A stretch of 64,000 nt of DNA from the NCBI GenBank assembly GCA_022315425.1, contig JAIUPT010000034.1, forward strand, positions 930,001 through 994,000. The letters are read 5' to 3'. The DNA comes from Pseudevernia furfuracea. Lineage: Eukaryota; Ascomycota; Lecanoromycetes; Lecanorales; Parmeliaceae. The translations under genes and the position numbers were made by a program. This document shows positions 1 through 11,750 of the stretch, one piece after another (position 1 is the first letter of the stretch; every line of letters begins with the position of its first letter). The notes beneath the pieces are model-generated. The model was not told the DNA's origin. It ran no database searches and worked only from the letters and a program-made list of their open reading frames with translations.

Positions 1-909
1 GTGACCGTCGGATCAATGTTGTGTGCTAGAGCTTGACAGTGACGATTGGGCGAGTGTCAGACATTGTTGTAGTGAAACAAGAGCTTCGAGCATCCGGCGT
101 GGAGATCCGTCCCGGCAAACAAACCCCGTCCAGGATATGACAATGCTTTGGGCTCTTTGCAGATGCTGTTGATGAGAGCTTTCATCATCCAAAAAATGGC
201 TATAATGAGACGCTTGTTGCTATCTCCTGTATTCCAGTTCTATTTCCAGGTCCTCAAATCCAGGACAACCAAATCGGGACAGCCTTTTGCCTTTTGCCTC
301 CAAGGATTACGCGCAAGGATCGAGTCTCCTGGTAATTAATAAGTTGACCAAGGAAGCGGAGGATCTGGCTATCTTTGACATTGCCTTTGTGCTTCAGCAT
401 CTGAACTATTATCTGGCATCCCTTTTCCCTGTGCAACTAAGGTGATAGACTTGCAATTTCCGGACAGCAGCACAGATACAGCGAAAGAACGATTGATTGG
501 ACGGAATTTCTCACGGCAGTGATCTGTCTCAACTTCAGCGTGGAAGCTTGCGGAGGCTCAGCTATCATGTTTCAAGGAGATACCATAGTCCCTCACAGTC
601 CCTCCACAAAATAGAAGAGGAGCATCGACATTCGCAAGCTGCATCACAGTACTAGTGGTACCTCGATGGCCCCAAACATGTTCGGTGGTATTGCAAGGCT
701 CAATAGAGATTTAATTAGCAGCGCACGAACTACGCTGCCAACAAGAGAATTGTTGCGTAGAATATTTGAACATGAAGGGATGAGAAAAGTCGATAGGCTC
801 GTTCTTTGGACCAGAGCTATGCATAGAGCTTCAAGGGCCGGGCTGATCAACAAGAATTGCAGTATGTCTGCAACGTAGCCTAGATAGACACGGCGTAGGG
901 GGAAGCTGG
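1..909. other. Unassigned left edge; no convincing complete gene
   Basis: No complete gene is recognised here. One plus-strand frame is open from about 209 to 445 (78 codons, no ATG start inside, stop TGA at 443-445). Its composition looks protein-like, with a leucine/alanine-rich end, so it could be the 3' end or a relic of a gene starting to the left. I recognise no family. The rest, to 909, is the 3' flank of the minus-strand cysteine-rich gene. Confidence 0.3.
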
Positions 910-1770
910 TCACATCTCATACCTCTCGTTCGGATCATATGAATCTGAGACACCTCCACATCCATCACAGGGTATACTGACCCCATAAGCACACTCGTTG
1001 CACCTCCCACAATGCCATTCTCTCGAATCCTTACATTCCCCACAAGTCCGGCAATGCCACGTACAGCTATCCTGCTCCCAGCCGCCCCTGCAGAAAGAGT
1101 AGAAGAAGCTCCTATAACCGTCACCGTCGTCTGCAGTTCCCAATCCGTATTTGAACAACGCCCGTACATGTGCAGTCTTCTCCACCTCGTTCTGAAAGCC
1201 AGCTACCCATCGATCTTTCCAGGCACGAAGTCTATCATCGAATCCATCCTCATGAAATACCTCGCCCTTTGGTATGTAGTTTACATCCCTCCCCTTCAAG
1301 CCCATCATCCTTCGCCGTAGTATCTGGGTGTCTACCGTCTTAAGGTCCGGCCCCTTCTTGCTGGCCAAATATCTCGTGAAGCAAGGCGTGGCGCGTAAAG
1401 GTCTCTCTAGGTCCGGTTCCACGCCAAAGAGTACGGCCAGATCGTTCAATTGGTTCTTGCATTGCCAGTTGCCAGCACATTGGCAAGATGTAGAGCAGCC
1501 GGAGCCGAGTTTGCGGCATGCGCAGCGTGTGGTGCAGTGATCTGTGCAGGTGCAGGCGGGGGATGGGGGAATGTTTTCGACCCGAAGCCGTCTCAGCACG
1601 GGAGAACCGGAGCAATAGATGGTAGGGGGAACTCTTACCTGTGTGACTTCTGCGTTGCTAGTTCTGAATTCCGAGAGTTCTGGCGAGCTATTGTAACCTT
1701 CCCAGCTATTTTCTTCGGCATCGAGCTGCGCTTGATCCATCTCGGAACTCGTCAGAATGGAAGCGCTCAT
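910..1770 (-). CDS. Cysteine-rich protein with tesmin/TSO1-like CXC motif
   Basis: A single-exon gene of 286 codons, from ATG at 1770 to TGA at 912-910. Residues about 68-100 form a dense cysteine array (CTCTDHCTTRCACRKLGSGC, then further cysteines and a C-x-N end), the spacing of CXC/CRC repeats that bind zinc and, in animal and plant tesmin/TSO1 proteins, DNA. A second cluster near the C terminus (about 235-275) has paired CxxC/HCxxC motifs, suggesting a further zinc-bound module. The middle is charged, with many Arg and Trp, and no signal peptide or membrane segment is visible. It is transcribed away from the GMC oxidoreductase, sharing a 516-bp intergenic region. DNA binding is inferred from the motif only; animal and plant CXC proteins usually carry two CXC repeats, and here the second cluster is of a different type. 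A purely structural zinc protein is possible. Confidence 0.75.
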   Translation of the reverse strand: MSASILTSSEMDQAQLDAEENSWEGYNSSPELSEFRTSNAEVTQVRVPPTIYCSGSPVLRRLRVENIPPSPACTCTDHCTTRCACRKLGSGCSTSCQCAGNWQCKNQLNDLAVLFGVEPDLERPLRATPCFTRYLASKKGPDLKTVDTQILRRRMMGLKGRDVNYIPKGEVFHEDGFDDRLRAWKDRWVAGFQNEVEKTAHVRALFKYGLGTADDGDGYRSFFYSFCRGGWEQDSCTWHCRTCGECKDSREWHCGRCNECAYGVSIPCDGCGGVSDSYDPNERYEM

Positions 1771-2286
1771 GGTGGTGGACGCGTGGGGACAGGAAGTCGG
1801 TGATTCGAGGCTTTAAACACCATCTTCAAGGACTAGTGGTAGCAGGTTCGCCATCGATCAAAGCGCGCATATCTAGTCGAGAATTTGGGACCTTTCGTAT
1901 TACCCTAATCTGATCGCGACGTCGAGGCGGTGGATTAGCTTCTCGAATTGTCCAGGGTCGAAGTTCTAGGCTAGCCAGCCTGCAAATAGCGCGCCTCCAG
2001 GGCCAACATGTACCTTATACCCCGCCGAGCCCACTAGAATTCCAGGCCGCTTCAGCACCATCAAACATTATTTCTGCCCGTGTCCCACGCTCCTCGGAGC
2101 GTTGAACCATGCGGGGTTGTTGGACTGCGTTCATTTTATGATGCTTCTTTCAAATCTTTGGCCGATTGGCCTATACTTTCTTGCTTGTTTTGATCCAGAC
2201 GCCGTCTGGTGTCCTTCGCTTCTTGCCAGTTGAGCAGACAATTGGAGATAGCAGTGCACCTAGACATAGCCTTCATATCCGCAAAC
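1771..2286. promoter_or_regulatory. Divergent intergenic region between the CXC gene and the GMC oxidoreductase
   Basis: The region holds the 5' flanks of two genes transcribed outward. No coding signal and no defined operator can be called. A pyrimidine-rich stretch (2200-2286) directly precedes the GMC start. Confidence 0.4.
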
Positions 2287-4247
2287 ATGAGCAGCACAGA
2301 TGACCATCCCATCCTTACCTCCTTCCTCTCCCAGGAATACACCCACCTCGTTGTCGGCGGCGGTACAGCCGGCCTTGTCGTCGCAGCCCGCCTCTCGGAG
2401 AACATAAATATCAACGTCGGTGTCTTAGAAGCTGGCTCCGCAGCTTTCGAAGACCCAAAGATCAACGTGCCTGGTCGTTTTGGAGAGACGTTGGGCTCAG
2501 ACTATGATTGGCAGTTCGCATCTACACCGCAGCCTGGATTGAATGGCAAGAGCTTGCCGTGGCCGAGAGGGAGGGTACTGGGAGGGACGAGTGCAATGAA
2601 TTTCATGACGTGGAATAGGGGGTGCAGGGAGGACTACGATGCTTGGGAGGAACTGGGGGCGGAGGGATGGGGTTGGAAAGGGCTGCTGTGGGTCTTTTGT
2701 GATCGTAAATATAACCTCCGTGTGAGACTGACGATGAAGCAGACCATACTTCAAAAAGAGCGAAACATTTCACCAACCAGACGCCGAACATCAGTCCAAA
2801 CACAAATCGATCTTTGATCCCGGACAGCATGGCACTGCTGGCCCTTTACAAACGACTTATTCAGTCACATACGGAGCCTCTCACCAGCATTGGCATGCCA
2901 CCCTCCACAAGCTCGGCATTGAAACCAACAGCAGTCATTTCTCTGGTTCCAATGTTGGTGTTTGGACCTCACTTACAGGCGTGACGCCAGATAAGCGGGA
3001 GAGAAGCTACTCGGCTACTGCGTACTACAGACCCAACAGTGGCAGGAAGAATTTGCATCTGCTTACAGAGGCGTTTGTCCAAGAAGTCGTTCTGGAGAAG
3101 GAGGAGCAAGAGTGGGTTGCAAAGGGTGTGCGCTTCACACATGATGGTGAAGAGCATATCATTAAGACTGGAGGAGAAGTTATCATCTGCGCTGGGAGCG
3201 TGCAATCGCCGCAGCTTCTGGAGCTATCTGGGATTGGCAACCCAGAAGTGCTCGAGGCTGCGGGTATCGATGTCAAAGTTGATAACACATCCGTTGGGGA
3301 GAATCTACAAGATCACATGAGTAAGTCTCTCGGGCTGCCCGCTCGAACATCGATAGCATACGTTGACACATTAAACAGTGACCGCCATGATCTTCGAAAT
3401 TTCCCCCTCAATTGTCACTCCCGAAGACCTGCGTGCCGACCCAAAGCTGGCCGAAGCAGCAGATAAAGAATACGCCCTTTCACAATCCGGCCCTCGTACC
3501 GCCATTCCTTCCTCCGTCGCCTACCTACCCTTCTCCCATTTTGTCCCTCACGAAGAGCTTTCCTCTCTAGGCAATTCCCTGCTCTCCCAATCTACCCCCA
3601 AATCGAAGCCCAGAAACCGCATCCTCGTTGACAGACTTTTGGCGGATAAGAACCTCGGCCAAATCGAATGGAACTTCGACGTTAGCAATTACAGTCCTTA
3701 CTTCAAGTCTCTGCCGGGAAAGAAATACGCGACCATGTTGCAAATGCTGCAATACCCCTTTTCGAAAGGCAGCATACATGTTCCTCCCACCAGCCAACAG
3801 AACGGCACCAAAGCAACCGCCACCGACAAACCCGTTATCGATCCTCAATACTACGGCGGTAAAGGAGGCGAAGTCGATTTCAAAATGATGGTCGCATCCC
3901 AAGCCTACGCCGACAAAATCTGCTCCACTTCCCCCCTCTCAGATATCATCATCTCCCGCGTCTACCCACCTTCAGACCCCACAGACCCACACTACAACTT
4001 CTCAGACTGGGTCCGCAACTCTACCATCACGGATTGGCATCCTGTAGGCACTTGCGCTATGGGCGGGAATGGTAAACAGGATGGGTATGTCGTCGACAGC
4101 AGACTGAGGGTCTACGGCACCAAAGGGCTAAGAGTGTGCGATGCAAGTATCATGCCCTTGCATATTAGTGCGCATCCGCAGGCGACTATTTATGCGATTG
4201 GGGAGAGAGGTGCTGAGATCATTGGTGAGGATTGGGAAGGTCGGTAG
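2287..4247 (+). CDS. GMC-family FAD-dependent oxidoreductase (aryl-alcohol oxidase/choline dehydrogenase-like)
   Basis: Three exons (2287-2687, 2743-3320, 3379-4247) give 615 residues, the usual GMC length. The start is the first in-frame ATG (MSSTDDHP). The N terminus has the ADP-binding Rossmann motif (VVGGGTAGLVVAARL) and the GMC signature around RGRVLGGTSAMNFMTWNRG. A second signature lies after SVQSPQLLELSGIGNP. The C-terminal catalytic region contains DWHPVGTCAMG with the active-site histidine, and a second conserved position in ISAHPQATIYAIGERG. Introns use GTGGGT and GTAAGT donors and keep the frame. No signal peptide is seen, so a cytosolic or peroxisomal enzyme is more likely than a secreted one. 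GMC enzymes oxidise alcohols with FAD; the substrate here cannot be read from the sequence. Confidence 0.93.
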
Positions 4248-5157
4248 TGGGGGTTGAGGAAGGAAATCCAAGTAAGGGATGTGAGCAAGTACTGTAGATA
4301 TATACTTAAGGTTTGTTTTCCGGATGTGTATACTTCAGACCTGATCTGATTTGATCTATTCGAGGATTTTGATGCCTACCTTACATCTTGGAATATATAA
4401 CGTCACTCACGACTCCCTCCTTGTGCGTATTCTTCAACTGTTCAATCAAAAGCAGAGATGTTAAACCATACGTTTGCATAGATACATACATATACATACA
4501 TATATATATATACACAGACACATACAGACACATACAAATATATTAAACGGACTACAAAATCCTCCATTTTTTTGTATTCTACCTCTCTCTCCTGTTCGTC
4601 TAGGTAGTCCCCTTTTTCCTCACACACACACACTTACACACACACGGTAAAAACAAAAGAGACTATCATTGCAATCGCTCAAAAAACGCTGGATAATCCT
4701 ACATCTACACAACCAACAAGAACAACGAGAAGCAAAGACACAACAAGCCAAAAGGGTTTTCACCAGAACTCCTGACAAGAACAACGTAGCTTCCTGTTCT
4801 TGTTCTGTTCTGTTCTGTTCTGTTCTGTTCTGTTCTGTTCTGTTCTGTTCTGTTCGTTCGTTCTCCCAAGAAGAAGAAGAAGGATTTGCAAAAACAAAGA
4901 TGGTTGATGACGAAATCATCGATCTTCTTATGTATGATCAACCGGCACCTGCTCGCTCGCTCGCTCTCACGCTCGCTCTCACTTATCCAGTCCAGTCCAG
5001 TCCAGTCCAGTTCCCACTCGGTGATTTGCCAAGATGAATAATAGACCGAGGGACCCTCTTGGGATCAATTTCCCGCACTTTATCTCTCTGTCTCTCTCTC
5101 TCTCTCTCTGTGTCCCCCCCCCCCCCCCCCCCCCCCCTCTCTCCCTCTCGCACCCTC
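4248..5157. repeat. Microsatellite-rich intergenic region between convergent genes
   Basis: No gene is seen. Tandem simple repeats follow each other: alternating CATA/TA units (about 4484-4516), (CA)n at 4620-4645, about eleven TTCTG pentamers (4798-4857), GCTC units (4951-4980), CCAGT pentamers (4986-5010), (TC)n at 5081-5110 and a C-run of about 24 (5114-5137). The last two lie just beyond the stop of the SAT4-type gene. Confidence 0.8.
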
Positions 5158-6954
5158 TCAATCATTCTCACTAAACTGATTAATATGCACCGTCTTCATG
5201 ATATGATCCTTGTCATCCATGATCCCCGCGGCGCCCCCATGATGCACCGGCATGGCCCAACCCGGCGCCTCGTCACCCCCCCTCCTGCCCCCGACGACGT
5301 TGGTATCGAACCCGGCCACCACGTTGGCATTCCCACGAGGAAGATGACGATGAGGAAGATGATGGTGGGGCGCCAACTCGACATCCCCCTCCCCTTTCCC
5401 CTCCCAACCCCCACCACCGCCACCACCACCACCATCGCCCGCAATCCTCTCCTCGCTCTCACTCCGGATGTAGCCGTCGTTCTCCAGCCCGAGGTGGTGG
5501 TGGTGATGCACCGTGCGCCGGCGCGAGCCCGACGCGATGCCCGCCTTGGACGACGACGACAGGTGGAAGCGGTTGGAGGAGGAGTCCGCCCCGGAGGATT
5601 TGAAGGCACCGAGGCCGAAGACGCGCGAGATCAGCGGCCACAGGTGCGGCACGTTGGCGACGATGACGGCCGTGCTCGTCTCCCCCGCGTACCAGTTCAG
5701 GTAGATGAGGGAGCCGTAGCCGGCGGTGAAGTTGTAGTAGCGGTTTAGGATGGCGCAGAGGATGACGAGGGTGCCGAGGCTGAAGATGGCGAAGAGGACG
5801 ATTTTTCTGTGGGGGTTAGTTGTGAGGGTGGTTTTTGGGGGGGGAGGTTGGAGGGGGTTTTGCGGACCTTTTGAGGGGGAGTTGGGCTTTGATTAGGAGT
5901 GGGATGGGGAGGGAGAGGATCAGCAGGTCGGATGTTATGTTGAATACGGCGTCGTCGATTAGATGGTTGTAATAACTCGCACATTGCGCTGTGGGGTTGC
6001 AAAAGGTAATTGGTCAGCTGTTGGCTCATTTTCGGGGGGGGGGGTTGGACGGGATATCTGTATGGATAATGGACTCCTTACAGTTCGGGACCGGGACCTT
6101 CCAATACCAATTCACAGGCCGACACCAGACGCCCAAGAAAAGGATCAGAACGATGATGTAGCCGAGCACGGCATACGCTGCGACATATTTGACTGCACGG
6201 TGATATCTCGGTAGTCCCTTACTAGATCGTCCCAATGTTAGCCATCTTTCGCGCCTTTTTTTGACCGCTCATTCGGGAGTTTGTTGTGTCTAAAACTCCA
6301 ATGGTCTGCAATCCACCAGCAGTATCGCACGCAGGCTGATCCGGGGTGAGACTCACGTCATGTGATTATACAAGATGAGCAGGCAAGCTTTGCAACCCCA
6401 TACCGTCGCCAGCTTTGTCATTTCCGTCGCGAAGGTCCACTTGCAGCCGTAGATTGCATTTTGGATTTCAGCGGGTGTGATGGTTGCGAGGAAGGCCGGA
6501 GGTAGGTATGCATTGAGATTCACGGCCGTTTGGTTGACACCGACTATCACGATAGTATAGCAGCACTGTCCTCGTTGATCGTACGGTCAGTCTTGTATCG
6601 ACGACCAGAGCTTTGCTGCACGAGGAAGTACGACTGGGCTCCGGCATGGTGGTTAAGGAGCATGATGACGGGCGTCCTCAATTGGAGAGAAATTGGAGGT
6701 ACGGGAGAAAGAAAGACCAGGAACGTACAACGACAAAGTACATTATATAGTCATCGATCTGCAGCTTCCTGAACGATCCTAGCAGAATCCTTCGAGACAA
6801 ACTGGATACATGTCAGTCTATTGGCCTGCGGGAGAAGGTAGAGATTCGAAAGTGGTGTGTCGTTCACATACGTTCTGCAAATGACGACCAGAATGGCAAT
6901 TGTGTAGAGGGTCCATGACTCGATGGCCAGCGACTGTGCTTCGGTCATCCCCAT
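5158..6954 (-). CDS. SAT4-family (fungal rhodopsin-like domain) integral membrane protein
   Basis: Six exons (6954-6872, 6801-6729, 6565-6357, 6221-6082, 5988-5868, 5806-5158) join in frame to 424 residues. The product begins MGMTEAQSLAIESWTLYTIA and has about seven hydrophobic segments. Family hallmarks are the LQIDDYIMYF segment after helix 1, a WTFATEMTKLATVWGCKACL helix, a QCASYYNHLIDDAVFNITSD loop with a following LPIPLLIKAQLPLKRKIVL helix-loop, and a last helix near TSTAVIVANVPHLWPLISRV. This is the SAT4-type rhodopsin-like domain, common in fungal plasma-membrane proteins of mostly unknown function. The cytosolic tail of about 150 residues is low-complexity, with histidine runs and a run of about ten glycines. 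The fifth intron donor is the weak GTCCGC. Function beyond membrane location is not known. Confidence 0.88.
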
Positions 6955-9902
6955 GATGGAGGTTGATGTCGTGTGTTCGTGCCGTGAGTTGGCGAGTCAC
7001 ACAAGCTACGTTGGTGAAGTGCAGGCAACTTTACTCCAACATTTAGAGTCGAGGCTGACTGCAAAGAGTCTTCAGAAGGTGCATGGAATGATGGATAATA
7101 ATTGGAAGTTCGGAACGTGGAGTTGAGGTTCTCTTGAAGATTGTCCCTGGCTACTTGGTTGTCATGAGCCTCGGGCGTTCCCCTTTACCGTACCTTATCT
7201 GACGGTTGTCACTTGTGGAACAATTCCAAGTGGGTGAAATGTGCGAAAGATCTTTACAACGTTCCTTGCGCTAAGGAAAGGATGATGAGTCGGCACAGAG
7301 CACAAAGTGACTGTGGCTGCACTGGCTGCAGCGCGACTAGAAGCTAACGCTCCTAGACCGGCAACCAGCGTCTCTTTCCCGGACCGATCCCACCAATTTT
7401 CGATGGTCATCTCCTCAAAGAGGTCAAGCGATGTTGGAAAGTAAGGGTGAAAAGTCAACGGTCTGAATGTTATCGCAGGTCAATAAAGTGTGGCAGAAGT
7501 TGCCGAGCATCAATTGAAACAAATAGTTGGATGAAAAGAGTGGATAGAAACTTGTATATCTTGGAGACTTCCGCAAGGGTTCCTCATGCAGGAGAACCAT
7601 ACTCATTGCTCGATTCGTGCAGATGCAGATGGGCAAGGTAGAGAGGGGGTGGGCGATTGGCTGGGAGGAGGGAACGGCAAGCAGCCAAGATCCATCCCGT
7701 TCCCAGAGATTGGGGTGGGGTTTTCCAACAGGGAGCATGCCTGCACATGTGCAGGCATGATTTCCCGGTCACCAAGACCCTAAGTCGAGACTATTGCTGG
7801 CTATCCCCTGATTGGGTAGTTTTTTCGCTTAAGTCACTGCGTTGCAATTCTGAGAAATTCCGAGGCGTTTTGTAGGCACACGAAGAAGGCATGCTGCTTG
7901 TTTTAGCGAGCGTGTCTCGTCACATGTTTCGTCACATTGTCGCGGGTTCCTTTAACGGTCAAGCCGGTGGCTTTTTGAGGTTTCAGCAGCGATAGCGATA
8001 TCGGAGTATTTGGACTTTTGGAGAAGATAAATATGGTTACGGTATCTGGAAAGCGATGAGATGAGTTTGGGTAAAGTCAATGTCCATGATTTCCTTTTTG
8101 ATTGGAGGAAAAAAGAAAGAACTAAGGTAATCTGACTCGTTCGGCTTGACGCCGGCTGACTGCTAACGGTTGGGTTGGTAGCGGTCCGAAGCATGGGATC
8201 TTACCCGGCTCTTATATCATAGGAGTCCCCATTTTCATCCCATAATCCCAAGGATAATAGTACGTTATCATAGTCATCATGATAATAATGGGAGTGAGAA
8301 TCGCAGTCTTTTGCGTACCGTAGAGAGGAGACTCAGTCATGTAAAGTAGATTAATATGCAGCAGAAAGTAGAATAGCGACATGACAGGCAATTAATTAGG
8401 CGGCGTGTGAAAAGGAGAAAAGAAAAGGAAAAAGTTATTGGCTTGAGAATGGCGTTATGCACCGGACTCTGCGGCTCCACTTCCCCGCCTGCTCTTTACC
8501 TGAACCGGCTTAACCTTCCTCTGTTCGTCTAAAGCCAAGCCTCGGCTTCTTAGCGTAAGAAGGTCCAAGCTCCAAGTCGGATGCCCCTGACTAGTGTGGC
8601 ATAGCGTGGCATAGCGTGGGGCTTATCACCCGAGTCAAGACTTCGCAGTATTACTCTATTTTCGGAACTTTGGAAATTTCCACCTTCAAACTCTTTTTTT
8701 TTCCCCCCAACAGACTTTGATTAAAATTATAACAAAATCATGAGGTTTGATAAGAAGACTAGTCACTAGATGGCATTAGTCGTCAATCGGCATTCGTGTG
8801 CTCCTGTTGATCTTTAATCCTCCTCAAACCACTTCAAAAAGCCAGAGTACGAGCAGACACGAGGAAAATACGAAGTGCTGACGACGCGGAGCTTTCGAAT
8901 TGTTAAACCTATGACAACAACAGCAACAACAGCAACAACAACAACTACTACTACTACTACTACGACAACAGTGTGCGAACATGATCAGGCGTCTCATGGC
9001 AAGTACACGCAAAATCAGATTGCCATGCGGCCAGATCGTCTCCACATGGCAAGGTGCAGGAATAAAGCAAAAGGAAAAAAGAAAAATTTCCCCCCGCCAA
9101 AGAAGTTGGTTGAAAAGAGACCCTAATATTAATCTGGCTCTTTGTACTTCAGGCTGACCATGAAAATGTTAAATGCTGAAGCTACTATGAAACTCAGCGG
9201 TGAAAGTCAGACTTGCGTTATTTCCACGACCATGGGGCATACTACGTCCGGAAATCTAGACCCCGAAAAGGAGACTAAGAATGAGCCATTGAATTGCGTT
9301 CAATAGACGTTAAGGAGCGGAAGGTAAGGGAGGCAAGTAAAGGCAAGTAAAGGCAAGGAAGACCAGACCTTTCCTCATGTCGACTACGACTTACATGAGA
9401 TGATTAGATGATGATTAGACTTGCCCCACGACCGTAATTCGACCATGTGTTAGAATGACGCTAGATATGCATCTAACCCCCCACTATCCCCTCTAATGCA
9501 ACAGTTGTGAAGCTTCGGCTTTAAGCGAGGCCAACGAGGTACGCCACAGCCAACAAGACATGATCAATTGATCAGGCATGGCCCACGCTTGACTGCTTGA
9601 CTGCTTGACTGTTGATCCGTGCATGAAGCCATGAGGCATCCCGTGCAGCTTGTACTACTCTCGGCTGCAAAAGACACCTTTTTTGCCTCGCCATTACCCG
9701 AGCTGAAGCTCCAAGCCTCCACCTGCCGTCAACCCGTCATGCATGTAACACTTGCGTACTACCTTACCTGACCTACCCCAACTATTGTTAATCTTCCGAC
9801 TCCCCACCCCCATAATATCATCAACGCCCACATCAATTGGTCCTGTCGCAACTGCGAGAGATACTTTCCCTGACAAGTATCATCTCCACCGCGACCGCCG
9901 TC
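6955..9902. other. Long intergenic region, 5' flanks of two divergent genes
   Basis: I see no gene in these 2.9 kb; the open frames are short and lack family features. It contains a perfect 24-bp palindrome (7736-7759), CAA/CTA trinucleotide repeats (about 8910-8970), a triple GGCAAGTAAA-type direct repeat (about 9330-9358) and a triple CTTGACTG repeat (about 9588-9612). It carries the promoters of the SAT4-type gene (left) and the permease gene (right). Confidence 0.5.
7736..7759. repeat. Perfect 24-bp palindrome
   Basis: The sequence from 7736 (CATGCCTGCACA) is followed at once by its exact reverse complement, with no spacer. It lies about 780 bp upstream of the SAT4-type gene and 2.1 kb upstream of the permease. 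It could bind a dimeric regulator or be chance; no second copy was noticed. Confidence 0.6.
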
Positions 9903-11709
9903 ATGACTCTCGCCAACAATCCCCTCACCCATCCCGCGGCGCATCAGATACCAGAAATTGACGTGGAAAAACGAGGTGAATTGAACGATAAAGATGCCAA
10001 CGTCAATGTCTCCTCATTCACTGCAAGTAACTCGGAAGAAAACACTACCCAAACTTCCCATTCTTCGCTAGATGCTCACGACGTACCACCGACTCCCGTC
10101 CTCCTCAGAGGTAGGCTGAAAAGATGGAACGACAAGATCGAAAGTCTGGCCGGTCTCGAGGCGCGAGGCATCTCTCGTGTCTTACCAGAGGAGAAACATG
10201 ACATATCTTTCATGGGATATGCCCAGATGTGTATACTATGGTTCAGCGTAAATGTCACCGTGAACAACCTCGCCGTCGGCTTTTTGGGCCCATTGGCCTT
10301 TAATCTGGGTTGGGTGGACAGTGTATTATTGACCGTCTTTGGTTGCGCCCTGGGATCGGTGGGCACTGCATATACGAGTACATGGGGTGCTGAAAGTGGC
10401 AATCGGACCCTGGTATGCTTGCGCCCCGATATGTTCCTTCGCCAATCGAAGCAATGAATCTCTGTTAATAGGCGCTCTAGATTGTGGCTCGATACGTAAT
10501 GGGTTACTGGCCAGCGAAGCTAATCGCCATCCTCAATGCCATCCTTATGGTCGGCTACGGCGTCATCAGTTGCATCATCGCCGGACAGATGCTCTCGGCC
10601 GTCAACGGTGGGCACATGACAATCATCGTAGGCATCATCATCGCCGCCGTCATCATCGGCGTAGTAGCGTTGTTCGGCATGGCGGTCCTTCACGTATACG
10701 AAAGGTACATGGACATATCCTTCCCCACGCCCTCCCCACCCTCCACATGCCGCCCCCAATCATAGCTAATCACCACCCCTCCATCAGATGGGCCTTCATC
10801 CCCCAAGTCATTGCCCTCTTCGTCCTCATCGGCACCGCCAGTGCCCACTTCAACACCGCCCTCCAATCCAGCGCCCCCGTCACCGGCACCGCCGGCGAAA
10901 TCACCGCCAACCGCCTCTCCTTCTTCGCGCTGCAATACTCGGTCCCCATCGGCTGGGCGGCCGCCGGCTCCGACTTCTACGTCTACTACCCCACGCACAC
11001 GAGCAAAAAGCTCACCTTCCTCATGACCTGGCTCGGCCTGACGGCGTCCTTCATCTTCGTCAACCTCGTCGGCGTCGGCCTCGCCTGCGGCGTCGCCGTC
11101 GTCCCCGCCTGGCAAACCGCCTACGCCACCTCGTCGGGCGCGCTCCTCCTCGCCGGCTACGGCGACCTCGGCGCCTTCGGCTCCTTCTGCACCGTCATCC
11201 TCGCCCTCTCCGCCATCCAGAACAACATCCCCGGCACCTACGCCGCCGCCATCGACCTGCAGACCCTGGGCCGCCACTTCAAGGCCGTGCCCCGCTGGCT
11301 CTGGGTCGTGGCCGTCGTGGCCGTCGAGTTCGTCTGCGGCGTCGCCGGCCGCGACCACCTCTTCGACATCTTCGAAAACTTCCTCGCCCTCATGGGCTAC
11401 TGGGTCTCCATCTTCGTCGCCATCATGCTCCTGGAGCACCTCCTCTTCCGCCGCCTGCGCGGGGTCCCCTTCGACTGGGCCGCGTGGGAGGACCCGAAGC
11501 GCCTGCCGCTCGGCCTCGCGGCCCTCGCGGCCTTCCTCGTCGGCTGGGCCGGCGCCATCGTCGGCATGTATCAGGCGTGGTATGCGGGGCCCGTGGCGAG
11601 GCACGTGGGGGGGTACGGGGGCGACATCGGCACTTGGGTCGCCATTGCTTTTACCTGCGTCACGTTTCCGCCGCTGAGGTGGCTCGAGTTGAAGTTTGTG
11701 GGCCGGTAG
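9903..11709 (+). CDS. NCS1-family purine/cytosine-type permease
   Basis: Three exons (9903-10412, 10481-10704, 10788-11709) give 551 residues. The start is the first ATG of the frame (MTLANNPLTHP). An acidic, hydrophilic N-terminal tail of about 95 residues leads into NDKIESLAGLEARGISRVLP, typical of fungal Fcy2/FcyB-like carriers, and then about twelve membrane segments, beginning MCILWFSVNVTVNNLAVGFL. The DFYVYYPTHTSKKLTF loop and IQNNIPGTYAAAIDLQTLG segment also fit this family. Members import cytosine, adenine, guanine or hypoxanthine with protons across the plasma membrane. The third exon is markedly GC-rich, with C-ending codons, in contrast to the AT-richer flanks. The exact substrate is inferred only at the family level. 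Confidence 0.93.
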
Positions 11710-11713
11710 TTTG

Positions 11714-11750
<37 letters not shown>

